Positions 54,318 through 62,962 of a stretch of 64,000 nucleotides of DNA are shown here, one piece after another. The stretch lies in the NCBI RefSeq assembly GCF_037949285.1, contig NZ_CP149926.1:1-64000 (forward strand). Reading direction: 5' to 3'. Position 1 is the stretch's first letter. Each line of letters opens with the position of its first letter. Below the pieces are notes generated by a model that worked only from the letters and a program-made list of their open reading frames with translations, ran no database searches and was not told the DNA's origin. The stretch is from Thioclava sp. GXIMD4216. GTDB taxonomy: Bacteria > Pseudomonadota > Alphaproteobacteria > Rhodobacterales > Rhodobacteraceae. Both the position numbers and the translations under genes were made by a program.

Positions 54318-54409
54318 GCCGCAAACGCCCCGTTCGATCAAGCAAAGACATAGAAACCCAAGTCTCTTCCTGAAACTGTGGCGCAATCGCGCCGACCGTC
54401 ACGCCAGCG

Positions 54410-54440
54410 GATAAAGAAGGGCGGCAGGGCCGCCCTTCCC
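54410..54440 (-). terminator. Terminator after the EF-hand protein gene
   Basis: A 9 bp perfect stem AAGGGCGGC/GCCGCCCTT (54417-54437) with a three-base loop. The minus-strand tail CTTTATCC is short in T, so termination may be modest. Confidence 0.7.
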
Positions 54441-54468
54441 GTTCAAGCCATGTCTATCGGGCCAGACC

Positions 54469-55050
54469 TCAGCCCTGCGACACGTCTCCCAGCGTTTCTG
54501 CCAGAAGTTGCTCGAACTGCTGAACACGACGCATGTCATCCTGCACATCCGCCGTCTCGGCATCCTCATTGGCTGACTCTGCCAGAGATTCGACCAAAGA
54601 TTGCGCAGTCGAAACGCCGTCTTCATCATCGGAAGGTGGCGGGCCCGGTGGTGGGCCCATCATGCTGGCAACGCTGCTTGTGCTCTCTTCGGTTCCCGAA
54701 ACGGTCTCGCCACTGATCGAGGCATCATAGGCCGCCTGCTCCATGGTCGACAGCTCGCCATCGCCATCAAGATCGAAGACCTCTTCGTCGCTGGTCAGCG
54801 TGGTGGAGCTTGTCGTGGAGGACGAGGACGAGGACGAGGTCTCGCTCGTATCGCCAAACAGGGAAACAAAGAGGGATTCGGTATCAGCGCCACTGCCAGA
54901 CGAGGCGGGAGGCGCCGGAGGAGGAGCCGCAGAAGCCTGCGTTTCCTCTACGGTTGTGCTATCGTCGTCTTCCGTTGTCGTCGTGCCGGCCTGTAAAACC
55001 TGCAAACTCGACGCAACGCCTACACTACCGGCAAGGGTTGATACGTCCAT
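54469..55050 (-). CDS. Acidic low-complexity protein with one EF-hand
   Basis: 193 residues, very acidic. A Thr/Glu-rich and a Pro/Ala-rich stretch (about 22-50), a run of Ser (72-78) in a Ser/Thr segment, one complete EF-hand calcium loop DLDGDGELSTME at 93-104, a proline run near 133-139 and a helical end (about 148-190). No signal peptide or membrane span; the N-terminus MDVSTLAGSVGVASS loosely recalls the short YjfB motility proteins. AAGGAAC precedes the ATG at 55050. It is transcribed on its own. No function can be assigned beyond likely calcium binding. Confidence 0.8.
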   Translation of the reverse strand: MDVSTLAGSVGVASSLQVLQAGTTTTEDDDSTTVEETQASAAPPPAPPASSGSGADTESLFVSLFGDTSETSSSSSSSTTSSTTLTSDEEVFDLDGDGELSTMEQAAYDASISGETVSGTEESTSSVASMMGPPPGPPPSDDEDGVSTAQSLVESLAESANEDAETADVQDDMRRVQQFEQLLAETLGDVSQG

Positions 55051-55216
55051 AATGCGTTCCTTTCTGAACATGAAACGTATCCTAGGTCTGCGCCCGCAAA
55101 ATGAATGAAACCTTTCCAGAACATGGTTAACCCATCGACTTTCCTGATCGGAAGCCGGTTTACAATTAAAACTTGACCTAACGATAACGGAAGACCGCCC
55201 AAACAGCGCGTTCCTA

Positions 55217-56128
55217 TCAGCGCCTCGGATGGGCGGCGCGGTAGACCTCCATCAGGCGCGCCTGATCAACAGCGGTATAGACCTGCGTGGTGGCAAGGCT
55301 GGCATGACCCAGCAGCTCCTGAATGGCCCGCAGATCGCCCCCCGCACTCAGCAGATGGGTGGCGAAACTGTGCCGCATGGCATGTGGCGTCGCCGTTGCA
55401 GGCAAGCCCAAGGCCATCCGCGCCTGCTCCATCGCCTTGGCAATCAGCCGTCCGTTCAGCGCTCCGCCCCGCTTCCCGCGGAAAAGGGGCAGATCGGCCG
55501 CGACCGGATAGGGACAGAGCCGCAGATAGCTTTCCACCGCCGCGCGGGCAGCAGGCAAAAGCGGCACCATCCGTTCCTTGCGCCCCTTCCCCATAATCCG
55601 CAGACTATCGCCCAAAGGCAGATCGGCCCCGGTCAGCGACAGCGCCTCGGAGATCCGCAGACCACAGCCATAGAGCAGGGTCAGCACGGCAACATCGCGC
55701 GCGGCCACCCACGGGTCCTGCGCCTGAAGATCCACCTGCGCGATCATCGCGACCGCCGCATCCTCGGCCAAGGGGCGCGGCAATTTGCGCTGGAACCGTG
55801 GCGGACGCACCGAAAGCGGTGCCGTCGCATCGAACCCCTCGCGATCGGACAGCCAGCGGACAAAGCTTTTGACCGAAGACAGCGCCCGCGCCAGCGAGCG
55901 TGCCGACAGCCCCCGCCCCCGCTCATGCGCCATCCATGCGCGCATATCGGCCGTGCTCAGCCGTGCAAGACGTGCCACCCCGAGCGACTCGCCCTGATGG
56001 ACATGCAGAAAGGTCAAAAACCCCCGCAGATCACTGCCATACGCGAGAATCGTCTGCTCTGATGCGCCCTCAAGCCCGCGCAAATGCGCAAGCCAGCGCT
56101 GCATCGCATCCCGCAGGGCGTCCGACAT
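55217..56128 (-). CDS. xerC: Tyrosine recombinase XerC
   Basis: 303 residues. Resolves chromosome dimers at dif with XerD. The SAM-like N-terminal domain (about 5-95) is followed by the catalytic domain with R158, K181, H249, R252, H275 and the nucleophile Y284, all in the expected contexts (CGLRISEAL, GKGRKERMVPL, HAMRHSFATHLL, LLGHASLATTQVYT). The ATG at 56128 has AGGA nine bases upstream and is chosen over one three codons before. DUF484 lies immediately upstream, a pairing typical of proteobacteria. Confidence 0.95.
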   Translation of the reverse strand: MSDALRDAMQRWLAHLRGLEGASEQTILAYGSDLRGFLTFLHVHQGESLGVARLARLSTADMRAWMAHERGRGLSARSLARALSSVKSFVRWLSDREGFDATAPLSVRPPRFQRKLPRPLAEDAAVAMIAQVDLQAQDPWVAARDVAVLTLLYGCGLRISEALSLTGADLPLGDSLRIMGKGRKERMVPLLPAARAAVESYLRLCPYPVAADLPLFRGKRGGALNGRLIAKAMEQARMALGLPATATPHAMRHSFATHLLSAGGDLRAIQELLGHASLATTQVYTAVDQARLMEVYRAAHPRR

Positions 56129-56140
56129 TCCAAGCATTTC

Positions 56141-56884
56141 CTACCCCAGAAACCGTTGCATCATACGTTCGAAAACGGCACCGAAAAACCCAAGAAGCTC
56201 TGTCCCCTGTGACAGCCTGAACCGCTGGGGATCGACAGATCCCAGCACCAGCATGGCCGGCAACCGCCCCCTGCCCAGATCCAGCGCGATCACCGCCTCC
56301 GAGAGGATCTCCCCGACCCTGCCCGATCCACAGGCATGAACAGGGCTTCCCGCCGGAACGACCCTGCGCAGCACGACACGCTCGGGCACAGCCATTCCTG
56401 CGGCGCGCATATATTCACCGGCAAAGCCCGGTTCGGCCAGACACAGGACATTCCCCAGATGCCGTAACGCCGGATCAGCCTCGGAGTGATGGGTTTCCAG
56501 CACCAGCCGGAGGGTGTCGACCTCCAGAATCTCTGTCACCTCGCCCTGCAGCGCCTCCAGAAACCCGCGAAAACCGGAGGGCTCCGGATGGGAGGGGACC
56601 CGATCGAACGGCCCCAGAAGCGCCAGCACCGCACGATGCACCTGAGTGGTGCCGGCAAGGTTGTCATAGGCGGCAGCGATGACCGAGCGATGGGTATCCT
56701 CGAGCCGGTCGAGCCGCATCTCGAGCCGCCGCAGCGCCACCGATCGCAGGTCGACAACCCTATCATCCCGCGCGGCTCCGCCCGCCCCGACAAGCACCTG
56801 CATCACGGCGGGATCATCCAGAACAAGGTCTGGCTCGGACAGAATTTTCTCGCGTAGAATTTGCGCCAAACCGGCCTGTGTCAT
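56141..56884 (-). CDS. DUF484 family protein
   Basis: 247 residues of DUF484, a GAF-like family found next to xerC. An N-terminal helical part (LREKILSEPDLVLDDPAVMQVLV) is followed by LRSVALRRLEMRLDRLEDTHR and a GAF-like C-terminal domain from about 100, with SEAVIALDLGRGRLPAMLVLGS and DPQRFRLSQGTELLGFFGAVFERM. The function is not established; conserved linkage to xerC suggests a related role. The ATG at 56884 has GGGGA at good spacing, so it is preferred to one three codons upstream. Confidence 0.9.
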   Translation of the reverse strand: MTQAGLAQILREKILSEPDLVLDDPAVMQVLVGAGGAARDDRVVDLRSVALRRLEMRLDRLEDTHRSVIAAAYDNLAGTTQVHRAVLALLGPFDRVPSHPEPSGFRGFLEALQGEVTEILEVDTLRLVLETHHSEADPALRHLGNVLCLAEPGFAGEYMRAAGMAVPERVVLRRVVPAGSPVHACGSGRVGEILSEAVIALDLGRGRLPAMLVLGSVDPQRFRLSQGTELLGFFGAVFERMMQRFLG

Positions 56885-56987
56885 CGCAAGCATCCCCAGA
56901 TTTCAAGACCTTAGGCGAATATATCAAGTTCTTGCTATTTTCCCAAGGGGGCCGTGCAAGACTGTTTCAGGAATATTATCATATATC

Positions 56988-56999
56988 ACCAAAATTGGT
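56988..56999. promoter_or_regulatory. Inverted repeat in the AT-rich leader of the XRE-like gene
   Basis: ACCAA-AA-TTGGT lies about 80 bases before the predicted start, in a leader (56900-57070) much richer in AT than the surroundings. It is a candidate operator, perhaps for self-regulation by the gene product. Confidence 0.35.
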
Positions 57000-57076
57000 T
57001 ATTTAACCCGAATCCAGAACGGCAAATGATATTTTGGGGTTACTCTCTTCCAAATAACGAGTTACATAAAACAATC

Positions 57077-57403
57077 ATGCTTAGTTATTCTATTGCAGAT
57101 ATCCGGCTCCGCTTGCAGGAGCAGCTTCGGCGGATCGGGGTTTCCATGCGGCAGGCCTCTATCAGGGCTGGAAAATCCCCGGGATATCTCCATTCCGTGC
57201 TCAAGGATGGAAACGATCCGACCATCAGCAGCCTAACCGAAATCTGCCACACCAACGGGCTGAACCTGCCTTATATACTGTTCGGTGTGCATATCGATGA
57301 CGAGGCGGAAACGCTGCTGCGTCTGGCCCAGACACATCCGAACCGCCGTCACGCGCTGATGACATTGCTGGGCGACCCCGCCTTGCCGCAGGATCTGGCC
57401 TGA
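57077..57403 (+). CDS. Small XRE-type helix-turn-helix protein
   Basis: 108 residues. The helix-turn-helix covers about 12-60: LRLQEQLRRIGVSMRQASIRAG, then KSPGYLHSVLKDGNDPTISSLTEIC, the pattern of Cro/CI-type regulators with the P-T-x-x-x-L segment. The rest is helical with ETLLRLAQTHPNRRHALMTLLG. The leader is AT-rich and shows no strong ribosome site; ATG 57077 is the best start, an upstream in-frame ATG at 57026 is possible. It stands alone between DUF484 (divergent) and the transaldolase gene (convergent). The regulated genes are unknown. Confidence 0.75.
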   Translation: MLSYSIADIRLRLQEQLRRIGVSMRQASIRAGKSPGYLHSVLKDGNDPTISSLTEICHTNGLNLPYILFGVHIDDEAETLLRLAQTHPNRRHALMTLLGDPALPQDLA

Positions 57404-57454
57404 AACCGCCCGAAACTCCGCCCCTGTTCCGGTCTTTCGCACATACCGGCGCAG

Positions 57455-57480
57455 GAAAAAGGGGCCTTCCGGCCCCCTTC
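57455..57480 (-). terminator. Terminator after the transaldolase gene
   Basis: GGGGCC/GGCCCC stem extended by AA/TT with one bulge (57459-57479). On the minus strand it ends in TTTTTCC. It could also limit read-through from the XRE-like gene. Confidence 0.85.
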
Positions 57481-57503
57481 CCACCGATCTTCCTCTTGGA
57501 GGA

Positions 57504-58157
57504 TCAGATGATTTTCTGGCCGGTTTTCGCCCAGTCCGCCATAAACTGCTCGAGCCCTTTATCGGTCAGAGGATGCTTGACCATCCCCTTGATCACGGCC
57601 GGCGGCGCGGTGATCACATCGGCCCCGATTTTCGCACAATCGGTGATATGGTTGACCGAACGGATCGAGGCCGCGAGGATCTCGGTCTTGAACTCGTAAT
57701 TGTCATAGACGGTGCGGATGTCTTCGATCAGCTCCAGACCATCAAGGTTGATGTCGTCCAGACGCCCGATGAAGGGCGAGATGAAGGTCGCGCCCGCTTT
57801 GGCGGCAAGGATCGCCTGTGCCGCAGTAAAGCACAGCGTGACATTGACCATATGTCCTTCGGATGCGAAAGCCTTACACGCGGTCAGACCGTCCCAGGTC
57901 AGCGGAACCTTGATCGCGATATTGGGGGCAATCTTGGCAAGTTTCAGACCTTCTTCGATCATGTCCTTGGCTTCGGTGGCGACCACCTCTGCCGAGACCG
58001 GACCGGTGACCATGTCGCAGATCTCTTTGGTCACTTCGAGGATATCGCGCCCCGATTTCATGATCAGCGAGGGGTTGGTGGTCACGCCATCGACCATGCC
58101 GAGGTCGTTGAGTTCCTTGATGGCGGCCACATCGGCCGTATCGACGAAGAATTTCAT
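57504..58157 (-). CDS. tal: Transaldolase (short TalC/Fsa-like form)
   Basis: 217 residues, a small TIM barrel transferring dihydroxyacetone units between sugar phosphates in the non-oxidative pentose phosphate pathway. The Schiff-base lysine is K83 in NIAIKVPLT. At the position where fructose-6-phosphate aldolase has Tyr (Y131 in E. coli FsaA) this protein has F129 in [10 protein letters not shown], the transaldolase form. GGAGGAAA precedes the ATG at 58157. It diverges from priA with a hairpin repeat between. Confidence 0.9.
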   Translation of the reverse strand: MKFFVDTADVAAIKELNDLGMVDGVTTNPSLIMKSGRDILEVTKEICDMVTGPVSAEVVATEAKDMIEEGLKLAKIAPNIAIKVPLTWDGLTACKAFASEGHMVNVTLCFTAAQAILAAKAGATFISPFIGRLDDINLDGLELIEDIRTVYDNYEFKTEILAASIRSVNHITDCAKIGADVITAPPAVIKGMVKHPLTDKGLEQFMADWAKTGQKII

Positions 58158-58234
58158 GAGTTTCCTCCAGATGGGCAGGTGCGGCACTGATAGCGCAAAA
58201 CCTCTGGCCGCGAAAGGGTGGTTGTCGCGCATTC

Positions 58235-58299
58235 GGGGGGCTCTGCCCCCCTTGGCCTGCGGCCAATTCCCCCCGGGATATTTGGGGCAGCTGGAAAGG
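58235..58299. repeat. Dispersed hairpin-rich intergenic repeat, copy 2
   Basis: Same architecture as the copy at 6547: hairpin GGGGGG-CTCTG-CCCCCC (58235-58251), hairpin TTGGCC-TGC-GGCCAA (58252-58266), then CCCCCCGGGATATTT and GGGCAGCTGGAA. Here it lies in the leader of priA and its end provides the purine-rich ribosome site. Stem sequences differ between copies with compensating changes while unpaired parts are conserved. Confidence 0.75.
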
Positions 58300-58307
58300 G
58301 GGGCCGC

Positions 58308-60497
58308 ATGAGCGGGCAGGACTGGTTTACGGACGGGGCACGGGTCTCGGTTCTGACGGCGGAGCCGGTCGGGCGGCCACTGGATTATCTGGCGCCTGAA
58401 GGGGGCTGTTGGGCGGGCGCCTTTGTCATGGTGCCTTTGGGGCCGCGCAAGGTCTTGGGCGTTGTCTGGGGGGCGGGCGATGGGGATTTTGCCGCGGCCA
58501 AGTTGCGGCGCGTTTTACAGGTGATGGATGTGCAGCCGATGAAGGCAGAGATGCGGCAGTTCCTGATGAGGATGGCTGCCTATACGATGACGCCCCTGCC
58601 GCAGGTTTTGCGGCTGGCCACCCGTGCGCCGGGGCTGTTTGACGCGCCGGGGCTGCGCAAGATCTACCGTCTTGGGGCGGGCGAGCCGTCGCGGATGACC
58701 GATGCGCGGGCGCGGGTGTTAGAGGTTTTGCGCGACCATGGCGGGGCGGGCTTTCAGTTGGGAGAACTGGCCGCTTTGGCGGGGGTGACGACATCCGTGG
58801 TGAAAGGGATGCTGACCTCTGGCGCGGTGGTGGAGGCGGATGTGCCGCGCGATGCGCCCTTTGCGCGGCTTGATCCGTCCTTGCCGGGAAAGGTGCTATC
58901 CGAGGCGCAAAGGGCCGCTGTGGCACGGCTGGAGGATGGGTCTGGTGGGTTTGCGCCGGTTTTGCTGAAGGGTGTGACGGGCTCGGGCAAGACGGAAGTT
59001 TATCTGGAAGCGGTGGCCGATTGTCTGCGGCAGGGGCGGCAGGCTTTGGTGCTTTTGCCAGAGATTGCCTTGTCATCGGAGTTTCTCGCCCGGGTGGAGG
59101 CGCGGTTTGGCGCGAAACCGGGCGAGTGGCATTCGGGCGTGACCCAGACCGAGCGGCGACGGTTGTGGAAGGCCACGGCCTCGGGCGAGGTGCAGATGGT
59201 GGCGGGGGCGCGTTCGGCGCTATTTCTGCCCTTCCGCGACTTGGGGCTGATCGTGGTGGATGAGGAGCATGACACCTCCTACAAGCAGGAGGAGGGTGTG
59301 TTGTATAACGCCCGCGATATGGCGGTATTGCGGGCATCCCTGTGTGGGGCGCAGGTGGTGCTGGCTTCGGCCACGCCATCGCTCGAGACCTGGGCCAATG
59401 CCGAGAGCGGCAAATATGCGCGGGTCGATCTGGGCGCGCGGTTTGGCGCCTCCAAGCTGCCCGAGATGCGGCCCATCGACATGCGCAACGAGAGCATCGA
59501 GAGCCAGCACTGGATCGGCCCGACGTTGGTGGGCGCGGTGATCGAGCGGGTGCGCCGTGGCGAGCAGGCGATGCTGTTTCTCAACCGTCGCGGCTATGCG
59601 CCGGTGACGATCTGTCGGGCCTGCGGGCATCAGATCGGCTGTGACCATTGCGATGCGCGGATGGTGGAGCATCGTTTCATGAAGCAGCTGGTCTGCCATC
59701 AATGCGGCGAGACGAAACCGATCCCCACGCAATGTCCTAATTGCAAGGTCGAGGGCAAGCTGGCGCCCGTTGGCCCCGGTGTCGAGCGTCTGGCCGAGGA
59801 GGTGCGCGAGCGTTTCCCCGACAGCCGGATGGCAGTGCTTTCGTCTGATCTCTTCACCACCGCGCGGGCGCTGAAGGAGGCGATTTCTGATATTGCCAAT
59901 GGCGGGGCGGATATCATCATCGGCACGCAGATCGTGGCCAAGGGGCATAACTTCCCGAAGCTGTCGCTGGTGGGGGTGATTGATGCCGATCTGGGGCTGC
60001 AGGGGTCCGACCTGCGCGCCGCCGAGCGGACTTTCCAGCTGATGCGGCAGGTGGCGGGCCGTGCGGGCCGCGCCGAGACCGAGGGGCTGGCGCTTTTGCA
60101 GACCTATCAGCCCGAGCATCCGGTGATCCGTGCGATTCTGGGCGGCGATGAGGAAGCCTTCTGGCGCGCCGAGGCCGCCCAGCGTCAGGCGCAGCATGTG
60201 CCGCCCTATGGGCGGATGGCGGGGATCATCCTCTCGGGACCGGATCTGAAGCCGCTGTTTGACATTGGCGAGGCGCTTTCGCGCCAGTCGGGGCCTTTGC
60301 GCGAGATCGAGGCCACCGTCTATGGCCCTGCCCCCGCCCCTGTGGCACGCGTGCGCGGACGGCACCGCGTGCGGCTGCTGGTGAAGGCCGACAAGCGGGC
60401 ACCTTTGCAAGCGGCCCTTGCGCGTTGGGTGGCACAGGTGCGCCTGCCCAATAATGTGCGCCTTGCGATCGACATCGACCCGCAAAGCTTCATGTGA
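58308..60497 (+). CDS. priA: Primosomal protein N' (replication restart helicase PriA)
   Basis: Recognises stalled forks and reloads the replisome. 729 residues. The N-terminal DNA-binding domain is followed by the helicase: Walker [12 protein letters not shown], the DEEH box [15 protein letters not shown], and between the two lobes eight cysteines for zinc, [13 protein letters not shown] and [40 protein letters not shown] and [10 protein letters not shown] are motifs V and VI. The ATG at 58308 follows GGAAAGGGGGG. Complete and of normal length. Confidence 0.96.
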   Translation: MSGQDWFTDGARVSVLTAEPVGRPLDYLAPEGGCWAGAFVMVPLGPRKVLGVVWGAGDGDFAAAKLRRVLQVMDVQPMKAEMRQFLMRMAAYTMTPLPQVLRLATRAPGLFDAPGLRKIYRLGAGEPSRMTDARARVLEVLRDHGGAGFQLGELAALAGVTTSVVKGMLTSGAVVEADVPRDAPFARLDPSLPGKVLSEAQRAAVARLEDGSGGFAPVLLKGVTGSGKTEVYLEAVADCLRQGRQALVLLPEIALSSEFLARVEARFGAKPGEWHSGVTQTERRRLWKATASGEVQMVAGARSALFLPFRDLGLIVVDEEHDTSYKQEEGVLYNARDMAVLRASLCGAQVVLASATPSLETWANAESGKYARVDLGARFGASKLPEMRPIDMRNESIESQHWIGPTLVGAVIERVRRGEQAMLFLNRRGYAPVTICRACGHQIGCDHCDARMVEHRFMKQLVCHQCGETKPIPTQCPNCKVEGKLAPVGPGVERLAEEVRERFPDSRMAVLSSDLFTTARALKEAISDIANGGADIIIGTQIVAKGHNFPKLSLVGVIDADLGLQGSDLRAAERTFQLMRQVAGRAGRAETEGLALLQTYQPEHPVIRAILGGDEEAFWRAEAAQRQAQHVPPYGRMAGIILSGPDLKPLFDIGEALSRQSGPLREIEATVYGPAPAPVARVRGRHRVRLLVKADKRAPLQAALARWVAQVRLPNNVRLAIDIDPQSFM

Positions 60498-60523
60498 CGC
60501 AGAGTTTCATGTGAAACGGTCCC

Positions 60524-61501
60524 TTAGCGCCCGCGCGCCTCGGCCAGCAGGCGATAGCTGTCTTCCGGCCCCTTCGGCACGATACGCGGCGGGTTAAGCC
60601 GTTTGATCGCGTAATAGCCCGCCTTGATGTGATCCAGATCGACCGTACCGGCCACGCCCGGCTGGTTCAGCATCCGCACCATATGGGCGTAAAGCGCAGG
60701 GTAGTCGCGCAGCATCTTCAGGTTGGTCTTGAAGAGCCCGTGATAGGCCACGTCAAAGCGGATCGAGGTGACGAAGATCCGGATATCGGTCTCGGTCAGG
60801 CGGTCGCCGTGAAACCACGGGCGGCCATCCGACAACACGGCTTCCATCCGGTCCATCTCGGAGAAAACACCGGCCACGGCCTCGTCATAGGCCGCCTGAG
60901 AGCTGGCAAACCCCGCCTTATAGACCCCGTTATTATAGGCGTCATAAATGCGGGCAGATGCCTTGGAGATCTCTGTCTCAAGATCCTCGGGGCGCAGGCA
61001 CGGGGTCTCGGGGGCAAGCCCTTCGAAGGCTGCGTCGAACATACGGACGATATCGGCGCTCTCGTTATTCACGAGGCTATCGGTCTTCATGTCCCACAGC
61101 ACCGGAACCGTCGCGCGGCCTGAGTAATGCGGATCGGCGCGGGTGTAGAGCTCGTGCAGATAGCTCGCGCCATGCAGCGGATCGGCCTCCGCCCGCTGGA
61201 AGCCGCCAAATTCCCAGCCCTGATCGCCCAAGCGCGGATTGACGACAGTCACCTCGATGAACGCCTCCAGCTTCTTGAGCTTACGGGCCATCAATGTGCG
61301 CGAGGCCCAGGGGCAGATATAGGCCACATACAGACGGTAGCGCCCGGCTTCGGCCTTATAGCCGCCCTGCCCCGTGGGACCGGCCGACCCGTCCGGCGTG
61401 ATCCAGTTGCGAAACCCCGAGACCTGTCGCACGAAGCGTCCCTTATCATCGGATTTCTGCACCGGCTGCCAGTCTTCGGTCCATGTGCCATCAACGAGCA
61501 T
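60524..61501 (-). CDS. Glutathionyl-hydroquinone reductase (YqjG/Xi-class GST)
   Basis: 325 residues of the Xi-class glutathione transferases, which reduce S-glutathionyl-hydroquinones back to hydroquinones. The catalytic cysteine is in YICPWASRTLMARKLK (about residue 62), the CPWA motif of the class, and TVPVLWDMKTDSLVNNES provides glutathione binding. The C-terminal helical domain ends in VDLDHIKAGYYAIKRLNPPRIVPKGP, characteristic of the family, in pieces. Its ATG lies inside the end of the VOC gene (11-base overlap), so the two are translationally linked. Confidence 0.92.
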   Translation of the reverse strand: MLVDGTWTEDWQPVQKSDDKGRFVRQVSGFRNWITPDGSAGPTGQGGYKAEAGRYRLYVAYICPWASRTLMARKLKKLEAFIEVTVVNPRLGDQGWEFGGFQRAEADPLHGASYLHELYTRADPHYSGRATVPVLWDMKTDSLVNNESADIVRMFDAAFEGLAPETPCLRPEDLETEISKASARIYDAYNNGVYKAGFASSQAAYDEAVAGVFSEMDRMEAVLSDGRPWFHGDRLTETDIRIFVTSIRFDVAYHGLFKTNLKMLRDYPALYAHMVRMLNQPGVAGTVDLDHIKAGYYAIKRLNPPRIVPKGPEDSYRLLAEARGR

Positions 61502-62306
61502 TGGCCATCTCCTTGGCTTTCAGTGTCACCGGCAGCCCCCAAGGGTCCACCAGTGTGGCAGCACCGCCCAGCGCTGCCAGGGCTTTGGCCTCACCGCGCA
61601 GGGTCAGCCCTGACAGGCCGGTGGCGGGGCGCGAAACGGCCCCTGCGCCCCGCGAATTCCAGATGTTGGTGGCGATATGGTGGTGATAGCCGCCCCAACC
61701 GAAGAACTTCGCTCCCGGATAGTCGTTCATCACCGAAAGCCCCAAACGCTCGCCATAGAAATCCATCGCGGGCACAAGCCCACCCACCTGCAGATGCACA
61801 TGGCCAATGGTCATCCCCTTGGGGGCGCCAAACCATTTGCCCGAACGCTGGTTGTGCAGATCCTGCAGATCCAGCGGCTCGGTCACCATATGGATCTGGT
61901 CTCCCATGCGGATCCACTGATCTCGCGGGCGGTCGACATAGACCTCGACGCCATTGCCCTCGGGATCGGCCAGATAGATCGCCTCGGACACCGAATGGTC
62001 GGATGCGCCCTGCAAAGGTGCCCGACGCGCCACCGCATTATCCAGCCAATCGGCAAGCGCACGGCGCGAGGGCATCAGGAAGGCCGTGTGGAACAGCCCC
62101 GCCTCGCGGTGGCTGGCCTTGCGGGCCGCACGATCCGCCCGCAACTCGACCAGCACGCGCCCATCCGCGCCATAGCGGGCCACCGTGCCATCCGATGACA
62201 GACGCGCCAGACCCAGCACGTTTTCATAGAATGCGCCCACGGATTTCAGGTCGTGGACCGTGAGGGTGACATGGCCGACCTCGATCGGTGCGTCACTCGT
62301 TGCCAT
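61491..62306 (-). CDS. VOC-family extradiol dioxygenase-like protein (CatE-like)
   Basis: 271 residues of two vicinal-oxygen-chelate modules, like Bacillus CatE catechol-2,3-dioxygenase. The first module starts VGHVTLTVHDLKSVGAFYENVLGL, the second GHVHLQVGGLVPAMDFYGERLGL; GNGVEVYVDRP supplies a metal-site glutamate in the middle. Likely iron- or manganese-dependent, opening catechols, though glyoxalase-like roles cannot be excluded. GGAGGTTTG precedes the ATG. It overlaps the glutathionyl-hydroquinone reductase gene and follows the DoxX gene on the same strand after 66 bases. Confidence 0.88.
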   Translation of the reverse strand: MATSDAPIEVGHVTLTVHDLKSVGAFYENVLGLARLSSDGTVARYGADGRVLVELRADRAARKASHREAGLFHTAFLMPSRRALADWLDNAVARRAPLQGASDHSVSEAIYLADPEGNGVEVYVDRPRDQWIRMGDQIHMVTEPLDLQDLHNQRSGKWFGAPKGMTIGHVHLQVGGLVPAMDFYGERLGLSVMNDYPGAKFFGWGGYHHHIATNIWNSRGAGAVSRPATGLSGLTLRGEAKALAALGGAATLVDPWGLPVTLKAKEMANAR

Positions 62307-62372
62307 TTCAAACCTCCTGCCACCCGAGTGGCGTTATAGCTTGCGGGGAAAGCGCCCCCGCAGTCCAAGCTA

Positions 62373-62831
62373 TCAGCGACGGAACAGGCGATGCGTCGGG
62401 AACAAGGCAGCCGCGCCATCCCCCAGCAGGGCCATCATGCCCATGACGGCGGCCCACATTACCGGATATTCCCAGCCGCCACCGGCATTGGAGAAGGTGA
62501 AGCCATTGGCGATATGGGCGGCCATCGCAGCCCCCAGAAGCAGCGGCACGAAGAGCGCCGAAACGAGACGCGGCAACAGGCCGAAAATCAGGGCCAGACC
62601 ACCAAAGAACTCCGCCGTCATGGTCAGCAGACCTACCCAGCCCGGCAGGCCGAGGCTCTGGAAGTAGCCGGCGGTGCCTGCGGGGGTGAAGATGAAATAT
62701 TTGATCAGCCCGTGGGTCACGAACAAAGCCCCCGTCGTCAGGCGAAGCCCCAGAATGCCCAGCGGAGCAAGGCGGCTGGTGGTGTCAGGCTTGGCCGGAG
62801 CGGCTGCGTTATCGAGTGCGATATGTGCCAT
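62373..62831 (-). CDS. DoxX family membrane protein (CatD-like)
   Basis: 152 residues with four membrane spans (about 24-42, 65-85, 90-112, 122-140). LRLTTGALFVTHGLIKYF and LTMTAEFFGGLALIFGLLPRLVSAL are typical of DoxX/DoxD-like quinone-associated proteins; Bacillus CatD, encoded with CatE, belongs here. It probably works at the membrane on quinones or thiols. GGAGAGAAG precedes the ATG. An inverted repeat lies about 90 bases upstream, and it heads a minus-strand run with the VOC and glutathionyl-hydroquinone reductase genes. Confidence 0.88.
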   Translation of the reverse strand: MAHIALDNAAAPAKPDTTSRLAPLGILGLRLTTGALFVTHGLIKYFIFTPAGTAGYFQSLGLPGWVGLLTMTAEFFGGLALIFGLLPRLVSALFVPLLLGAAMAAHIANGFTFSNAGGGWEYPVMWAAVMGMMALLGDGAAALFPTHRLFRR

Positions 62832-62916
62832 TGTCTTCTCTCCATCATCCGGCAGATCCGCCGGAAGTATTGCGGGCCTTCCGTGCTGGCCCTTTCGATG
62901 AAGACACTATGACGTC

Positions 62917-62939
62917 GATCATTTGCCAATAAAATGATC
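62917..62939. promoter_or_regulatory. Inverted repeat upstream of the DoxX gene (candidate operator)
   Basis: GATCATTT-N7-AAATGATC is a perfect 8 bp inverted repeat in an AT-rich stretch, 86-108 bases before the DoxX start. Spacing and symmetry fit a dimeric repressor of the MarR/DUF24 or LysR kind. No regulator gene is adjacent inside the window. Confidence 0.5.
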
Positions 62940-62962
62940 TATAAAAGGAAACACTATCGCTA

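Noticed and set aside
55127..55140. TTAACCCATCGACTT upstream of the EF-hand gene as a CtrA site
   Set aside because: Only one half-site fits; the second half does not match TTAA.
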